From: Mucilaginibacter sp. OK283
GTDB taxonomy: Bacteria > Bacteroidota > Bacteroidia > Sphingobacteriales > Sphingobacteriaceae
Assembly: GCF_900110415.1 (NCBI RefSeq)
Contig: NZ_FODR01000016.1
Coordinates: 1 to 64,000 of the forward strand
Reading direction: 5' to 3'
Length of the DNA stretch: 64,000 nt
Position numbers and translations under genes: made by a program. Below the pieces are notes generated by a model. The model made no database searches. It was not told the origin of the DNA and was given only the letters and a program-made list of their open reading frames with translations. Shown here piece by piece: positions 1-7,598 of this stretch (positions are counted from its first letter, which is position 1; every line of letters begins with the position of its first letter).

Positions 1-96
1 CCACTCACCACTCACCACTCACCACTCACCACTCACCACTCACCACTCACCACTCACCACTCACCACTCACCACTCACCACTCACCACTCACCACT
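1..96. repeat. Heptamer tandem array (CCACTCA)n
   Basis: Thirteen perfect copies of the 7-bp unit CCACTCA followed by a partial copy. The array runs off the left window edge, so its full length and any inverted partner arm are unknown. It ends 2 bp before the stop codon of the leftward serine hydrolase gene. Read on the minus strand the unit is TGAGTGG, closely related to the GAGTAGT and GAGTGGT words at 45.3 kb and 24.4 kb. Confidence 0.97.
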
Positions 97-98
97 GA

Positions 99-1316
99 CT
101 AATCATCGCTCGTATCGCCATTGCCGTTGTATGCGCTTTTACGTACAATGGGCATGCCGGCGGCTTTAAACAGGTCATCAAGTTTTAGCAGGCTGCCATT
201 GGCTAAGTTTGATAACAAAACAATAGTGATATCGTTTTTCATATCGCGCAGGTAAATGTGCCTGAAACCATGCCACCAGCCGGTATGGTAAATAACCTGC
301 TGCCCGGGGGCCGTAAAGGTACGCCAGCCGTAGCCGTAGCTAAAGTGGCCATGTAGCATAGGGTTACGCGGCACGTAGGCCGAATCGAGCGTTGCTTGTT
401 TCAGCAATATGCCGGCACGTAGCGCCCTGTCAAACAGGAAAAGATCTTTAACGGTACTATATATACCTTTATCGCCTACTGGCCCATCTAAAAAGTTTTG
501 CGCAACCGAATACTTCCACTGGCCACGGTCGTGACCAACCACGTGTACCGGTATTTTATCATAAACCGCTTTGGAGTAAACCGCCGTGTGCAGCATACTG
601 GCCGGTACAAACACATTATCCTTCATAAATTGCGCGTATGATTGGCCGCTCACTTTTTCGATGATTGAACCCAGCACCATAAAGTTGGAGTTGTTGTACA
701 AAAAACGTTTATTGGGTACGTTAAAAGGATGCGGTTTGTAATCGGCAATCATCTTCATAGCATCCATATTGCTAAGGCCTTTCCGTTGGTTTAAGTGCTG
801 GCTGCGGTATATGTCGTCAATAAAATACACATAATTCATCATCCCCGAGCGGTGGGTAAGTAACAAACGAATGGTAACACCATCGTACGGAAAATCCGGG
901 AAGAACTTTTTTACATCATCATCCAGTTTAAGCTTGCCGCGTTCCATCAGCATCAATATGGCTGTCGATGTCATGGTTTTGGTAACCGAGGCCAGCTCAA
1001 ATTGCGAGCCTATTTTTAGGCTATCGCGGTGCAGGTAGTCGGCCCAGCCAATGGCGTTTTCATAAATAATTTTACCTTTTTTGGCTACCAGTACATTGCC
1101 GTTAAACGCACGGGTACGATGCAGCTCCTGCATTACCGCGTCTATTTTTTTATCGGCGTTTTTGGGGTTGTAAGCCAGCAAGGTAACGGTGTCCAGTGGT
1201 TTGGCGGTGGCGGGACCGGCGGCGCTTTGCGCTTTATCTTTATTTTTTGACGAACAGGCTGTTAAAATCAGCAGTAAGGACGCGAACGAAAGGGTACTCT
1301 TGTACAATAACTTCAT
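99..1316 (-). CDS. Serine hydrolase, beta-lactamase class C / EstB-like lipoprotein
   Basis: A 405-residue exported lipoprotein of the class C beta-lactamase/penicillin-binding-protein-like serine hydrolase family. The N-terminus has a lipobox (L-T-A-C, Cys21). The catalytic set is visible: S110-V-T-K113 (SxxK), Y207-N-N209 (YxN) and an H344-T-G346 triad in the usual KTG position. Such proteins act on esters or D-amino-acid peptides in the periplasm; the substrate cannot be told from sequence, and true beta-lactamase activity is not implied. The stop codon abuts a heptamer array. The next gene to the right is divergent. Confidence 0.9.
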   Translation of the reverse strand: MKLLYKSTLSFASLLLILTACSSKNKDKAQSAAGPATAKPLDTVTLLAYNPKNADKKIDAVMQELHRTRAFNGNVLVAKKGKIIYENAIGWADYLHRDSLKIGSQFELASVTKTMTSTAILMLMERGKLKLDDDVKKFFPDFPYDGVTIRLLLTHRSGMMNYVYFIDDIYRSQHLNQRKGLSNMDAMKMIADYKPHPFNVPNKRFLYNNSNFMVLGSIIEKVSGQSYAQFMKDNVFVPASMLHTAVYSKAVYDKIPVHVVGHDRGQWKYSVAQNFLDGPVGDKGIYSTVKDLFLFDRALRAGILLKQATLDSAYVPRNPMLHGHFSYGYGWRTFTAPGQQVIYHTGWWHGFRHIYLRDMKNDITIVLLSNLANGSLLKLDDLFKAAGMPIVRKSAYNGNGDTSDD

Positions 1317-1427
1317 AGATCAGAATCTCACACTTAAAACGAATGCGAAAATTAGAAATTATACAGCAGGTTAACATTAAAGTTTTTATTTTTTTTCGTT
1401 TACTTCATACTCTTTGTATGTTTAAGT

Positions 1428-2429
1428 ATGAATATTGTTAAAAAAGTCTGCCTGCTGATGCCCGTGTTACTATTTTCGGTTGCTGTTCGGGCCCAGGATA
1501 CCGATGTTGCCGGCTTGATAAAACAAGGCATCCAGCTTAATAATCAGCATGATTATGCCGGGGCTATCGAAAAATACAAATTGGCCTTAACAACCGAACC
1601 GGATAATGCCCAGGCCAATTATCAGATAGCATTCAGCCTGAATGCATCGGGTAAGGGCACCGACGGAATTCCGTATTTGATTAAAGTAACCAAAGCCAAC
1701 TCCAGTTTTACCGGTCCGGCGTTTGAGTTGTTAGGTGGCATTTATGACAGCAGCCACCAACCCCAACAGGCTATCGACGCTTATAAAGAGGGCCTGAAAA
1801 TAAAGCCCGACTATCAGCCTTTGTATTTTAACCTTGGTATAGCCTACTTCCGCGCCAAACAATTTGCCGAAGCTGAGCAGGCCGCCATTGAAGCCATTAA
1901 ACTGGACCCTAAACATGCCAATAGCCAGCGCCTGTACGGCCTGGTAACTTTTCATCAAAATAAAAGGGCAGCGGCGTTGATGGGCTTTTGCAGCTATTTG
2001 CTGTTGGAACCCGAGGGCCCGCGCAGCGATGAGGCCTACGCCAACATGCAGAGCATTTTAAAAGGCGGCGCACTTAAAACAGAGGAGGCCAAAGCCGAAG
2101 CATCAACCATAGTTTTGAACAGGGCGTTGAATGCCGCTATAGCAAAGGCAAAGCCAGGTTTAACCCCTGCCGAGGTATTGGAAAATCAGCTAAAGTCGAT
2201 TTTTGAAGCAGTTGGGCAATTGGCCGAAAAGCAGGCAGGTAATGATTTTTTTAGGCACTATTATGCCGAGTTCTTTTACAGCCTTAGCAAAACCAATAAT
2301 ATGTCAGCCTTTGCGAGGCTGATGGGTTTAAGTGCAGATAAAGAAGCTAACAAACAATGGCTGCAGCAAAATGAGGATAAGCGTAAAGCGCTGGATGCAT
2401 GGGTAGCGGCGGCGGAAAGAAAATTTTAA
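1428..2429 (+). CDS. Secreted TPR-repeat protein (paralogue 1)
   Basis: 333 residues with a signal peptide ending near A-R-A-Q and at least three tetratricopeptide repeats in the first ~170 residues (Y-A-G-A-I-E-K-Y-K and similar A-B helix signatures). The C-terminal ~130 residues form a helical domain ending in D-A-W-V-A-A-A. It is a clear paralogue of the next gene: same repeat order, the shared K-L-D-P-K-H-A motif, and a matching C-terminus. TPR proteins are protein-interaction scaffolds; the partner is unknown. The ATG is supported by the signal peptide directly behind it. Confidence 0.85.
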   Translation: MNIVKKVCLLMPVLLFSVAVRAQDTDVAGLIKQGIQLNNQHDYAGAIEKYKLALTTEPDNAQANYQIAFSLNASGKGTDGIPYLIKVTKANSSFTGPAFELLGGIYDSSHQPQQAIDAYKEGLKIKPDYQPLYFNLGIAYFRAKQFAEAEQAAIEAIKLDPKHANSQRLYGLVTFHQNKRAAALMGFCSYLLLEPEGPRSDEAYANMQSILKGGALKTEEAKAEASTIVLNRALNAAIAKAKPGLTPAEVLENQLKSIFEAVGQLAEKQAGNDFFRHYYAEFFYSLSKTNNMSAFARLMGLSADKEANKQWLQQNEDKRKALDAWVAAAERKF

Positions 2430-2469
2430 AAACCCTTCTTTTAATTAAAACTGCTGCCTAAATTTAGGC

Positions 2470-3492
2470 ATGAAAACCTATCACAAATTCCTGCTGTTTA
2501 TTTTGTTTATAGCTTACGCGCCAGTCGCTTTCGGGCAGACTAAGGACGATGCCAAAGCTTTGGTTAAAGAGGGTATTGCCCTGCACAATGCCGGAAAATA
2601 TGATGAAGCTATTGCCAAGTATAACGAGGCTTTAAAAATTGACCCTGACTATTCAAGTGCATATTATGAATTGGCCTATACGTTGTTTAGTACGGGTAAA
2701 GGTAACGATGCGATTGCTTATCTGGAAAAAACGCTGAAGTTGGATCCCAAATTAGCGGGGGCATATGATATGCTGGGCAGTATTTATGACGATGATAAGC
2801 AGCCCGATAAGGCTATTGAATATTATAAAAAGGGGATAGAGGCTAACCCCAAATACCAGCGGCTTTATTACAACCTGTCTGTAGCCTACTTGCGTCAAAA
2901 AAAATACGCCGAATCGGAGAATTATGCTGTTGAAGCTATAAAGCTCGATCCCAAGCATGCCAGCAGCCAGCGTGCTTATGCTATGGCAACATTCAATGAA
3001 AATAAACGCGGTGTATCCTTGCTGGCATGGTGCAGCTTTTTACTCCTTGAACCACAAACCAAAAGATCAGCCGAGGCTTACCGGTATGTTCAGTATATTA
3101 TCAATTATGGCGTAAAGCAAACTGGCGAAAAAAACGTGACCATTAATATATCAACTGACGATTTGAACGGTGCCAACTTGCTGATGCCGATAACGGTGGT
3201 TAACGCCACATCGGGTAAAAAAGATCTGTCTAAAACCGACTCCCTGACGCTGCAATTGAAGGGCCTTTTCGGTATTGCCGATACATTTGACGACAAAAAA
3301 GGCGATCCTTTTTATAAAAACTTCCTTGGCGATTATTTTAAAAAACTTTCCGAAACGGATAATATGCCCGCCTTAGCCCGCCTGATTAGCGTGGGTGCAA
3401 ACCAGGAAGAAAACCTGCAATGGTTTAAAGATAACAATGCCAAACTATCGGCATTGGATGCCTGGGTAACGGCTACAAAAAGGGAGTTTTAA
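2470..3492 (+). CDS. Secreted TPR-repeat protein (paralogue 2)
   Basis: 340 residues, signal peptide (cleavage near A-F-G-Q), then tetratricopeptide repeats over about residues 25-170. It aligns end to end with the preceding gene, including C-S-F-L-L-L-E-P in the middle and D-A-W-V-T-A at the C-terminus, so the two arose by tandem duplication. A stretch around residues 215-260 differs from the paralogue. It lies 40 bp downstream on the same strand and is probably co-transcribed. Periplasmic scaffold role inferred; no enzymatic motif seen. Confidence 0.85.
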   Translation: MKTYHKFLLFILFIAYAPVAFGQTKDDAKALVKEGIALHNAGKYDEAIAKYNEALKIDPDYSSAYYELAYTLFSTGKGNDAIAYLEKTLKLDPKLAGAYDMLGSIYDDDKQPDKAIEYYKKGIEANPKYQRLYYNLSVAYLRQKKYAESENYAVEAIKLDPKHASSQRAYAMATFNENKRGVSLLAWCSFLLLEPQTKRSAEAYRYVQYIINYGVKQTGEKNVTINISTDDLNGANLLMPITVVNATSGKKDLSKTDSLTLQLKGLFGIADTFDDKKGDPFYKNFLGDYFKKLSETDNMPALARLISVGANQEENLQWFKDNNAKLSALDAWVTATKREF

Positions 3493-3528
3493 TTGATGAC
3501 GGAATGAAAGAACGTGCGATATTTAACC

Positions 3529-3939
3529 ATGACAAAAAAACAATACCTTGAACTTATACCGTTAAGCATATTTTTACTGGCGGGGCTGTCAGCTCTTTTT
3601 AAAGTGCCTTATTCAGGACTAATTGCGGTTGTTTTCGGCGGAGTAACAGCTACCTTATACTGTCCTTTATCATTATGGCTGTACGCCAGCGCTGGTGTCT
3701 CATTAATAAACCGGATTCTAATAGGTGTAGCATATAGTCTTGCGATAGTTGCGTTATTATTTTGTTTTTTACACTGGGCAAACTGGCAGTTTGAATGTAT
3801 TATGAGTTATGGAGCATTGCTGGTTGCAGTTGTCATTTGTGCTGCCAACTATGCAAAACCGGCTTACAAGCCCTTTTTGTGGCGGTGTGTTTTTTTTGCG
3901 GTGCTGATCACGCTTGTTTATACTTATCGAAAATTTTAA
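3529..3939 (+). CDS. Small integral membrane protein, unknown function
   Basis: About 136 residues, dominated by hydrophobic segments; four to five membrane helices are likely, with short charged loops and a basic C-terminus (Y-R-K-F). No family recognised. An in-frame GTG 15 bp upstream (3514) is possible, but the ATG at 3529 is followed by a plausible cytoplasmic M-T-K-K-Q start. It follows the two TPR genes by 36 bp and may be the third gene of that unit. It converges on the PHP-domain gene, with a hairpin between them. Confidence 0.65.
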   Translation: MTKKQYLELIPLSIFLLAGLSALFKVPYSGLIAVVFGGVTATLYCPLSLWLYASAGVSLINRILIGVAYSLAIVALLFCFLHWANWQFECIMSYGALLVAVVICAANYAKPAYKPFLWRCVFFAVLITLVYTYRKF

Positions 3940-3966
3940 AAGCCCCCTTTATGTTAAAGAGGGCTT
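3940..3966. terminator. Hairpin between convergent genes
   Basis: Stem AAGCCCCCTTT / AAAGAGGGCTT with one mismatch and a 5-nt loop. On the minus strand the stem is followed by a T-rich stretch, so it best serves the leftward PHP-domain gene, and it may also end the rightward membrane-protein transcript. Confidence 0.6.
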
Positions 3967-3983
3967 GGTAAGTAACGATCCCA

Positions 3984-5201
3984 TCAAAAGTTAGGATCAA
4001 AATTAAAGAATATCGGGTTTGATAAGCCAACCATATTACCGCTTAAAGCCATTGATCCCGGAACCTGCGGGTAGGGTGTAGGTGTTCCTTGTACTTCTAC
4101 CCGGTAATAACTCCGCTCAACAGTTGCCGGCGAATCTGTAAACTCAATCATGGGTGCTTTACCCGTGGTTTTAAAGCTGCCAAACGGATTACCGTTTTTT
4201 ATAATGCTGATCGTGTACTCTCCATCGGCAGGCACTTTGCCGCTTAGCTGCACACGAAATTTCACCGGCTTGCCCGTGGCTTTGGCATTGTCGCCCATCA
4301 TCATATCCATTTTGCCATCCTGGTTTACGTCTGCATAAAATTCAACGCGTGGCGCGTACGGGTTCTGGCTGATGCACACCCGCCCGTTGGTAAGGGCGTC
4401 AATAACCGCCTGCGTGGTGCGTGCCGTGGCAAATACCCAGGTGGTTGGGGTGCCCACATAGTTGGCCTTGGCCTGGTAGCTGTTTTTGGTTTCTTTATCC
4501 GGCGAATCGGGAACGCCATGGTGGGCGTCGCTGCCGCCGCGGCCGGTAAGCTTGCGGCCGGATGATAGCATATCGTCCCAGATCATGATGGCGTTGGCGT
4601 TTTTTGACCAAATGGCCGAGTTCCATACCTCAATAGAGTTAACCATATCGTACGAATATCCAAAATGATCTTTCCCGCTTGGGTGGTTGGCCGATAGGTG
4701 GATGCCGAGCTGCCTTTTTATGGCGCCTACCACTACATCGCGCTGATCGCGCACGTCATATAGTTTTTGGTGATCATAGGGTACAGCCGAGAAGGCATTG
4801 CCATGGCCGCGGGTTGTTGTCCACTCGGCGCTGTAAAGCAGCAGCACCGAGTCTGATTTAAATTCAGGGTCGGCCCAGGTGTGGTGCGCTACGTCGCCGT
4901 TTACATGGTTATCGTGGTCGGTAATGGCCACAAAATCAATTCCCGCCGATTTAGAAAAAGCGATGATTTTGCTAATGGGATTATTAGACGATTCGGTACT
5001 GTGACGCGAGTGCACATGCAGTTCGCCCTTAAGCCAAACGCCCTTGCTCAGGCTGGCGATTGCCGGTAGCTGGCCAACTTCGGTTGCTGCCCATGGATTG
5101 ATATGGGGCGCCTGGGCTAATGCCGCAGTGCAGGCGAAAGTGCCGATGATAAGCAGCAAAATATTTACCAGCGTCGTTTTTTTGTAGTTGTTAAAAGTCA
5201 T
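3984..5201 (-). CDS. CehA/McbA-like PHP-domain metallohydrolase
   Basis: 405-residue secreted protein with an N-terminal hydrophobic signal (cleavage near A-L-A-Q). The PHP metal-binding motifs are present: H62-V-H64 followed by a Ser, T94-D-H-D-N-H99, E126, the G-H-G at 132-134, N172-H-P174, and D225-A-H227. This pattern fits the CehA/McbA family of metal-dependent phosphoesterases or esterases. The C-terminal ~130 residues look like a beta-sandwich accessory domain. The substrate is not predictable. The gene stands alone, with a repeat-rich 490-bp spacer upstream. Confidence 0.8.
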   Translation of the reverse strand: MTFNNYKKTTLVNILLLIIGTFACTAALAQAPHINPWAATEVGQLPAIASLSKGVWLKGELHVHSRHSTESSNNPISKIIAFSKSAGIDFVAITDHDNHVNGDVAHHTWADPEFKSDSVLLLYSAEWTTTRGHGNAFSAVPYDHQKLYDVRDQRDVVVGAIKRQLGIHLSANHPSGKDHFGYSYDMVNSIEVWNSAIWSKNANAIMIWDDMLSSGRKLTGRGGSDAHHGVPDSPDKETKNSYQAKANYVGTPTTWVFATARTTQAVIDALTNGRVCISQNPYAPRVEFYADVNQDGKMDMMMGDNAKATGKPVKFRVQLSGKVPADGEYTISIIKNGNPFGSFKTTGKAPMIEFTDSPATVERSYYRVEVQGTPTPYPQVPGSMALSGNMVGLSNPIFFNFDPNF

Positions 5202-5362
5202 ATCAAATGATTAAGGGTGTAGCATGTTTGGGCGGCAAACTACCCCATGGATATTAACTCAATGTTAGCGCCCGTAAAATGAATAAGATTGTGACAATGC
5301 TATTTGTTGAGGTGTCTTCCCGGCTGGGAGATCGGGGTTATGAAGTTAAGGAATTGACAGGC

Positions 5363-5499
5363 TGCTCCATCGGAGCAAAACATTTGTAGCGTTTGTAAAT
5401 CAACATTTTTGCGTGCCGTAGGTACGCTACATAAGTGTCGTACCTACGGCACGGAGCGTTATTTTCTATTTTCTACAAATGTTATACCCCTACGGGGTT
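5363..5499. repeat. Nested palindromic (REP-like) element
   Basis: A set of nested inverted repeats in the 5202-5690 spacer. The inner pair is a perfect 15-bp stem (CGTGCCGTAGGTACG at 5412-5426, CGTACCTACGGCACG at 5439-5453). The outer pair is AACATTTGTAG (5379-5389) and CTACAAATGTT (5473-5483). Small hairpins GCTCC-ATC-GGAGC and ACCCC-TACG-GGGT sit at the two flanks. No coding potential. Resembles dispersed intergenic palindromes of this phylum; mobility is inferred. Confidence 0.8.
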
Positions 5500-5621
5500 G
5501 AAAACGCCTACTTAAGTGGCACCGGTAGAGAGAGCGGGGGAGCAAAAAAAATGGTTAAACAGCGACAGCCATTTTGCTGGATCTTTAGTACCTTAACTAA
5601 TAGAAGTAATGACGCCTGAAA

Positions 5622-5648
5622 AGGGGCCGGAATCTGTAATCCGGCCAT
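5622..5648. other. GC-rich hairpin upstream of the YCII gene
   Basis: GGCCGGAAT and ATCCGGCC form a stem with a short loop about 45 bp before the YCII start. It could terminate upstream transcription or sit in the 5' leader. No T-run follows on the plus strand, so its role is unclear. Confidence 0.4.
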
Positions 5649-5690
5649 AAAATGGGCGTTTTTATAAGCTTATTAATAAACCTAAAAATC

Positions 5691-6071
5691 ATGAGCCAGG
5701 AATTTATGTTGTACATCCGCAATGCAGGGGATGCAAAAGCGACCTTATCGGCAGATGAGCATCTTGCATTTATAAAAAAATGCGAAACTTATATCGGGCT
5801 GCTAAAAGCAGCAGGTAAATTAATAGCAGCCCAGCCCATTGTGCGGGAAGGTTATATTATTTCAAAAAACGAAAACGCGTGGACACAAACAGCCATTGAT
5901 CCTGCTAACGAAGTGCAGGTTGGCTATTACCATATTACAGCAAAAGATTTGGCCGAGGCGGTGGAAATATCGAAGGGCAACCCCGAGTTTGAGTACGTGC
6001 CTTCGGCTACAATTGAGGTAAGGCCTATAAAATTGAAAGAAGAGCAAACTAATTTTGTATATCCAAAATAG
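5691..6071 (+). CDS. YCII-related domain protein
   Basis: 126 residues from the ATG at 5691, chosen over an upstream in-frame ATG (5652) because family members begin close to the M-x-x-F-M-L-Y-I-R strand. The fold expected is a dimeric alpha-beta barrel (YCII/DGPF family), seen here as M-L-Y-I-R at the N-terminus and the V-E-I-S-K-G-N-P-E-F helix before a final strand ending in V-E-V/I-R-P-I. YCII proteins are poorly characterised; some are small dehydratases or sigma-factor partners. No sigma gene is adjacent. Confidence 0.75.
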   Translation: MSQEFMLYIRNAGDAKATLSADEHLAFIKKCETYIGLLKAAGKLIAAQPIVREGYIISKNENAWTQTAIDPANEVQVGYYHITAKDLAEAVEISKGNPEFEYVPSATIEVRPIKLKEEQTNFVYPK

Positions 6072-6103
6072 GCGGGTTGTGAAAATGCGCTAATGGTTTA
6101 ACC

Positions 6104-6559
6104 TTACTGTTTAGCGTATTTCAGTTCCTTCGTTGTATTCATCACACTTGCATTACGCAAGTACGCGTTAATAGGCGATATCAATTTATATGGCCGGTTA
6201 AAGGCCTCCTGCCGCACTTTAAAATGATCGGCCAGTTTTCTGATCACACCTTTGGATAATCCTTTTTTATAATTTAAAATATCAGATACATAGCCTTTAC
6301 CAATTCCCAGTATCAGGGTCATATCCTGTGGTTTTAAATGATGATCGTGCATAAAAGACCGTAGTAAACTGATAGGGTCAGTTTCTTTAAATGTGTTACG
6401 CTCTTCGTCGTACTTTTCAATCAGCAGCGTTAACAGGTCTATCTCATCTTGTAATGCATCAGTATTAGCTTCCATCAACAGGGTTTCCAGCCGATCGCAA
6501 TATTGAGCGTATTGGGGTTTGTTTTTGATAATAGTGTATTTCATTACCGTTGATTCCAT
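6104..6559 (-). CDS. HigA-like HTH protein (orphan antitoxin type)
   Basis: 151 residues. The N-terminal half is a predicted helical region with Y-x-x-Y-C-D-R-L-E-T-L typical of HigA-like regulators; the middle carries an XRE-type helix-turn-helix (about residues 78-112: M-T-L-I-L-G-I-G-K-G-Y-V-S-D-I-L-N). An internal ATG at 6544 (M-K-Y-T-I-I) is an equally likely start. HigA-type proteins neutralise HigB mRNA endonucleases and repress their own promoters, but no HigB-like ORF lies next to it. It lies 63 bp downstream of the nucleotide cyclase gene on the same strand, so the two may be one transcript. Confidence 0.75.
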   Translation of the reverse strand: MESTVMKYTIIKNKPQYAQYCDRLETLLMEANTDALQDEIDLLTLLIEKYDEERNTFKETDPISLLRSFMHDHHLKPQDMTLILGIGKGYVSDILNYKKGLSKGVIRKLADHFKVRQEAFNRPYKLISPINAYLRNASVMNTTKELKYAKQ

Positions 6560-6622
6560 CGTTGATAAAATATTAATGGTATACTGATCGTATCGTTACA
6601 AATCTTATCTGAAAGATTCGAG

Positions 6623-7501
6623 CTACATTTTAACGAATTTCTCTCTTTCAAGTTTATCGAGTTTGTCGAATTCTGATTTGACTACGCAAACTAATTCGTT
6701 TGAACCTATTCCTCTGATATTGACTTTTTTAATTAAAAAAAAGCCTTTATACATTTCATTTACATTCTCCGGATTAATCCCCTTTCGAGAAAAGCATAAA
6801 GATAAATTGTTAAGTTTTTGAAGGCGAGCAGACATATTAATACATGGACCAACAAAATCACTTCCAATGCTATAAACGGCGCCTCGAGCTACCCCACATC
6901 TCAGTTTAGGGGGTGGCCCAGCAATGCTTTTCGAGATAATCGGTAAAAATTCAGTTTGGTATTTTTGTGTAATCTCATACATAGAAACCACCACATTCGT
7001 AATGGAAATATCACTCATATTTTTTGTATTCCAAAGAAACAAAATACCATCACCCAAAAACTTAGAAAAGAACGGCAAATCGTAAAAGGTCTCTACATTG
7101 TCGTCGTATTCAGTGTCAATAACCTCTAATCTTATCTCGCTAAAAATCCAAGTCAAAAACTTGATCATGTATTCTGGCACTGCTAATTGGGGATCAATTT
7201 GATTACAGAAACTTGTAAATCCTTCTAAATCAAAAATCACACTCAATGCACTTATTTGCTTGGAGGTTGTATCAATTTTTCCCAATCCAAGTATACTTTC
7301 ATTAAACTTATTTAAGTTGTCTTTTTGTAGTATTTCTACCTTTGAACCATTAAGAATAATATTTTTATACCGCGTTTTAAAATTTGTCATGCATTCTTGT
7401 GATTCTTGCTTATTGTAACAAATATATAGCAATTTATTTTGCAATACCTGCCTTCTTGTTTTGTTGATAAACCTAAAAAAATAATTTACAGGCCAAAACA
7501 A
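6623..7501 (-). CDS. Class III nucleotide cyclase homologue, single domain
   Basis: Up to 292 residues; an internal ATG at 7390 (residue 38) would remove a basic, non-conserved leader and may be the true start. Class III cyclase motifs are in order (numbering from 7501): D91-L-E-G-F-T96 (first metal Asp), K147-F-L-G-D151 (base-contacting Lys, second metal Asp), D215-F-V-G, and N222-M-S-A-R226 (transition-state Asn and Arg). The Lys/Asp pair suggests ATP as substrate (inference). No sensor or membrane domain is attached, unlike most adenylate cyclases. The gene is visibly more AT-rich than fumC next door, a sign of transfer. Standalone cyclases of this size also occur as Pycsar defence cyclases, but no TIR or membrane effector gene is adjacent. 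Confidence 0.75.
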   Translation of the reverse strand: MFWPVNYFFRFINKTRRQVLQNKLLYICYNKQESQECMTNFKTRYKNIILNGSKVEILQKDNLNKFNESILGLGKIDTTSKQISALSVIFDLEGFTSFCNQIDPQLAVPEYMIKFLTWIFSEIRLEVIDTEYDDNVETFYDLPFFSKFLGDGILFLWNTKNMSDISITNVVVSMYEITQKYQTEFLPIISKSIAGPPPKLRCGVARGAVYSIGSDFVGPCINMSARLQKLNNLSLCFSRKGINPENVNEMYKGFFLIKKVNIRGIGSNELVCVVKSEFDKLDKLEREKFVKM

Positions 7502-7570
7502 AATAAAATCATCCTTCCCTCCATCACAAAAAGATTACCATTTCCCCATCCCCCGCATCATATAAAAACA

Positions 7571-7578
7571 TAACTTTG
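7571..7578 (+). promoter_or_regulatory. TAnnTTTG -7 element, fumC
   Basis: TAACTTTG, an exact match to the Bacteroidota -7 consensus, 20 bp before the fumC ATG. Confidence 0.6.
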
Positions 7579-7598
7579 CCCCTGCAAAATTTAACATC

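Noticed and set aside
1..96. Possible CRISPR array at the window start
   Set aside because: Units are 7 bp in direct contact with no spacers; it is a simple tandem array.
99..1316. Antibiotic-resistance beta-lactamase
   Set aside because: The class C fold is shared with many esterases and peptidases; the C-terminal motif is HTG and the protein is a lipoprotein, so resistance cannot be claimed.
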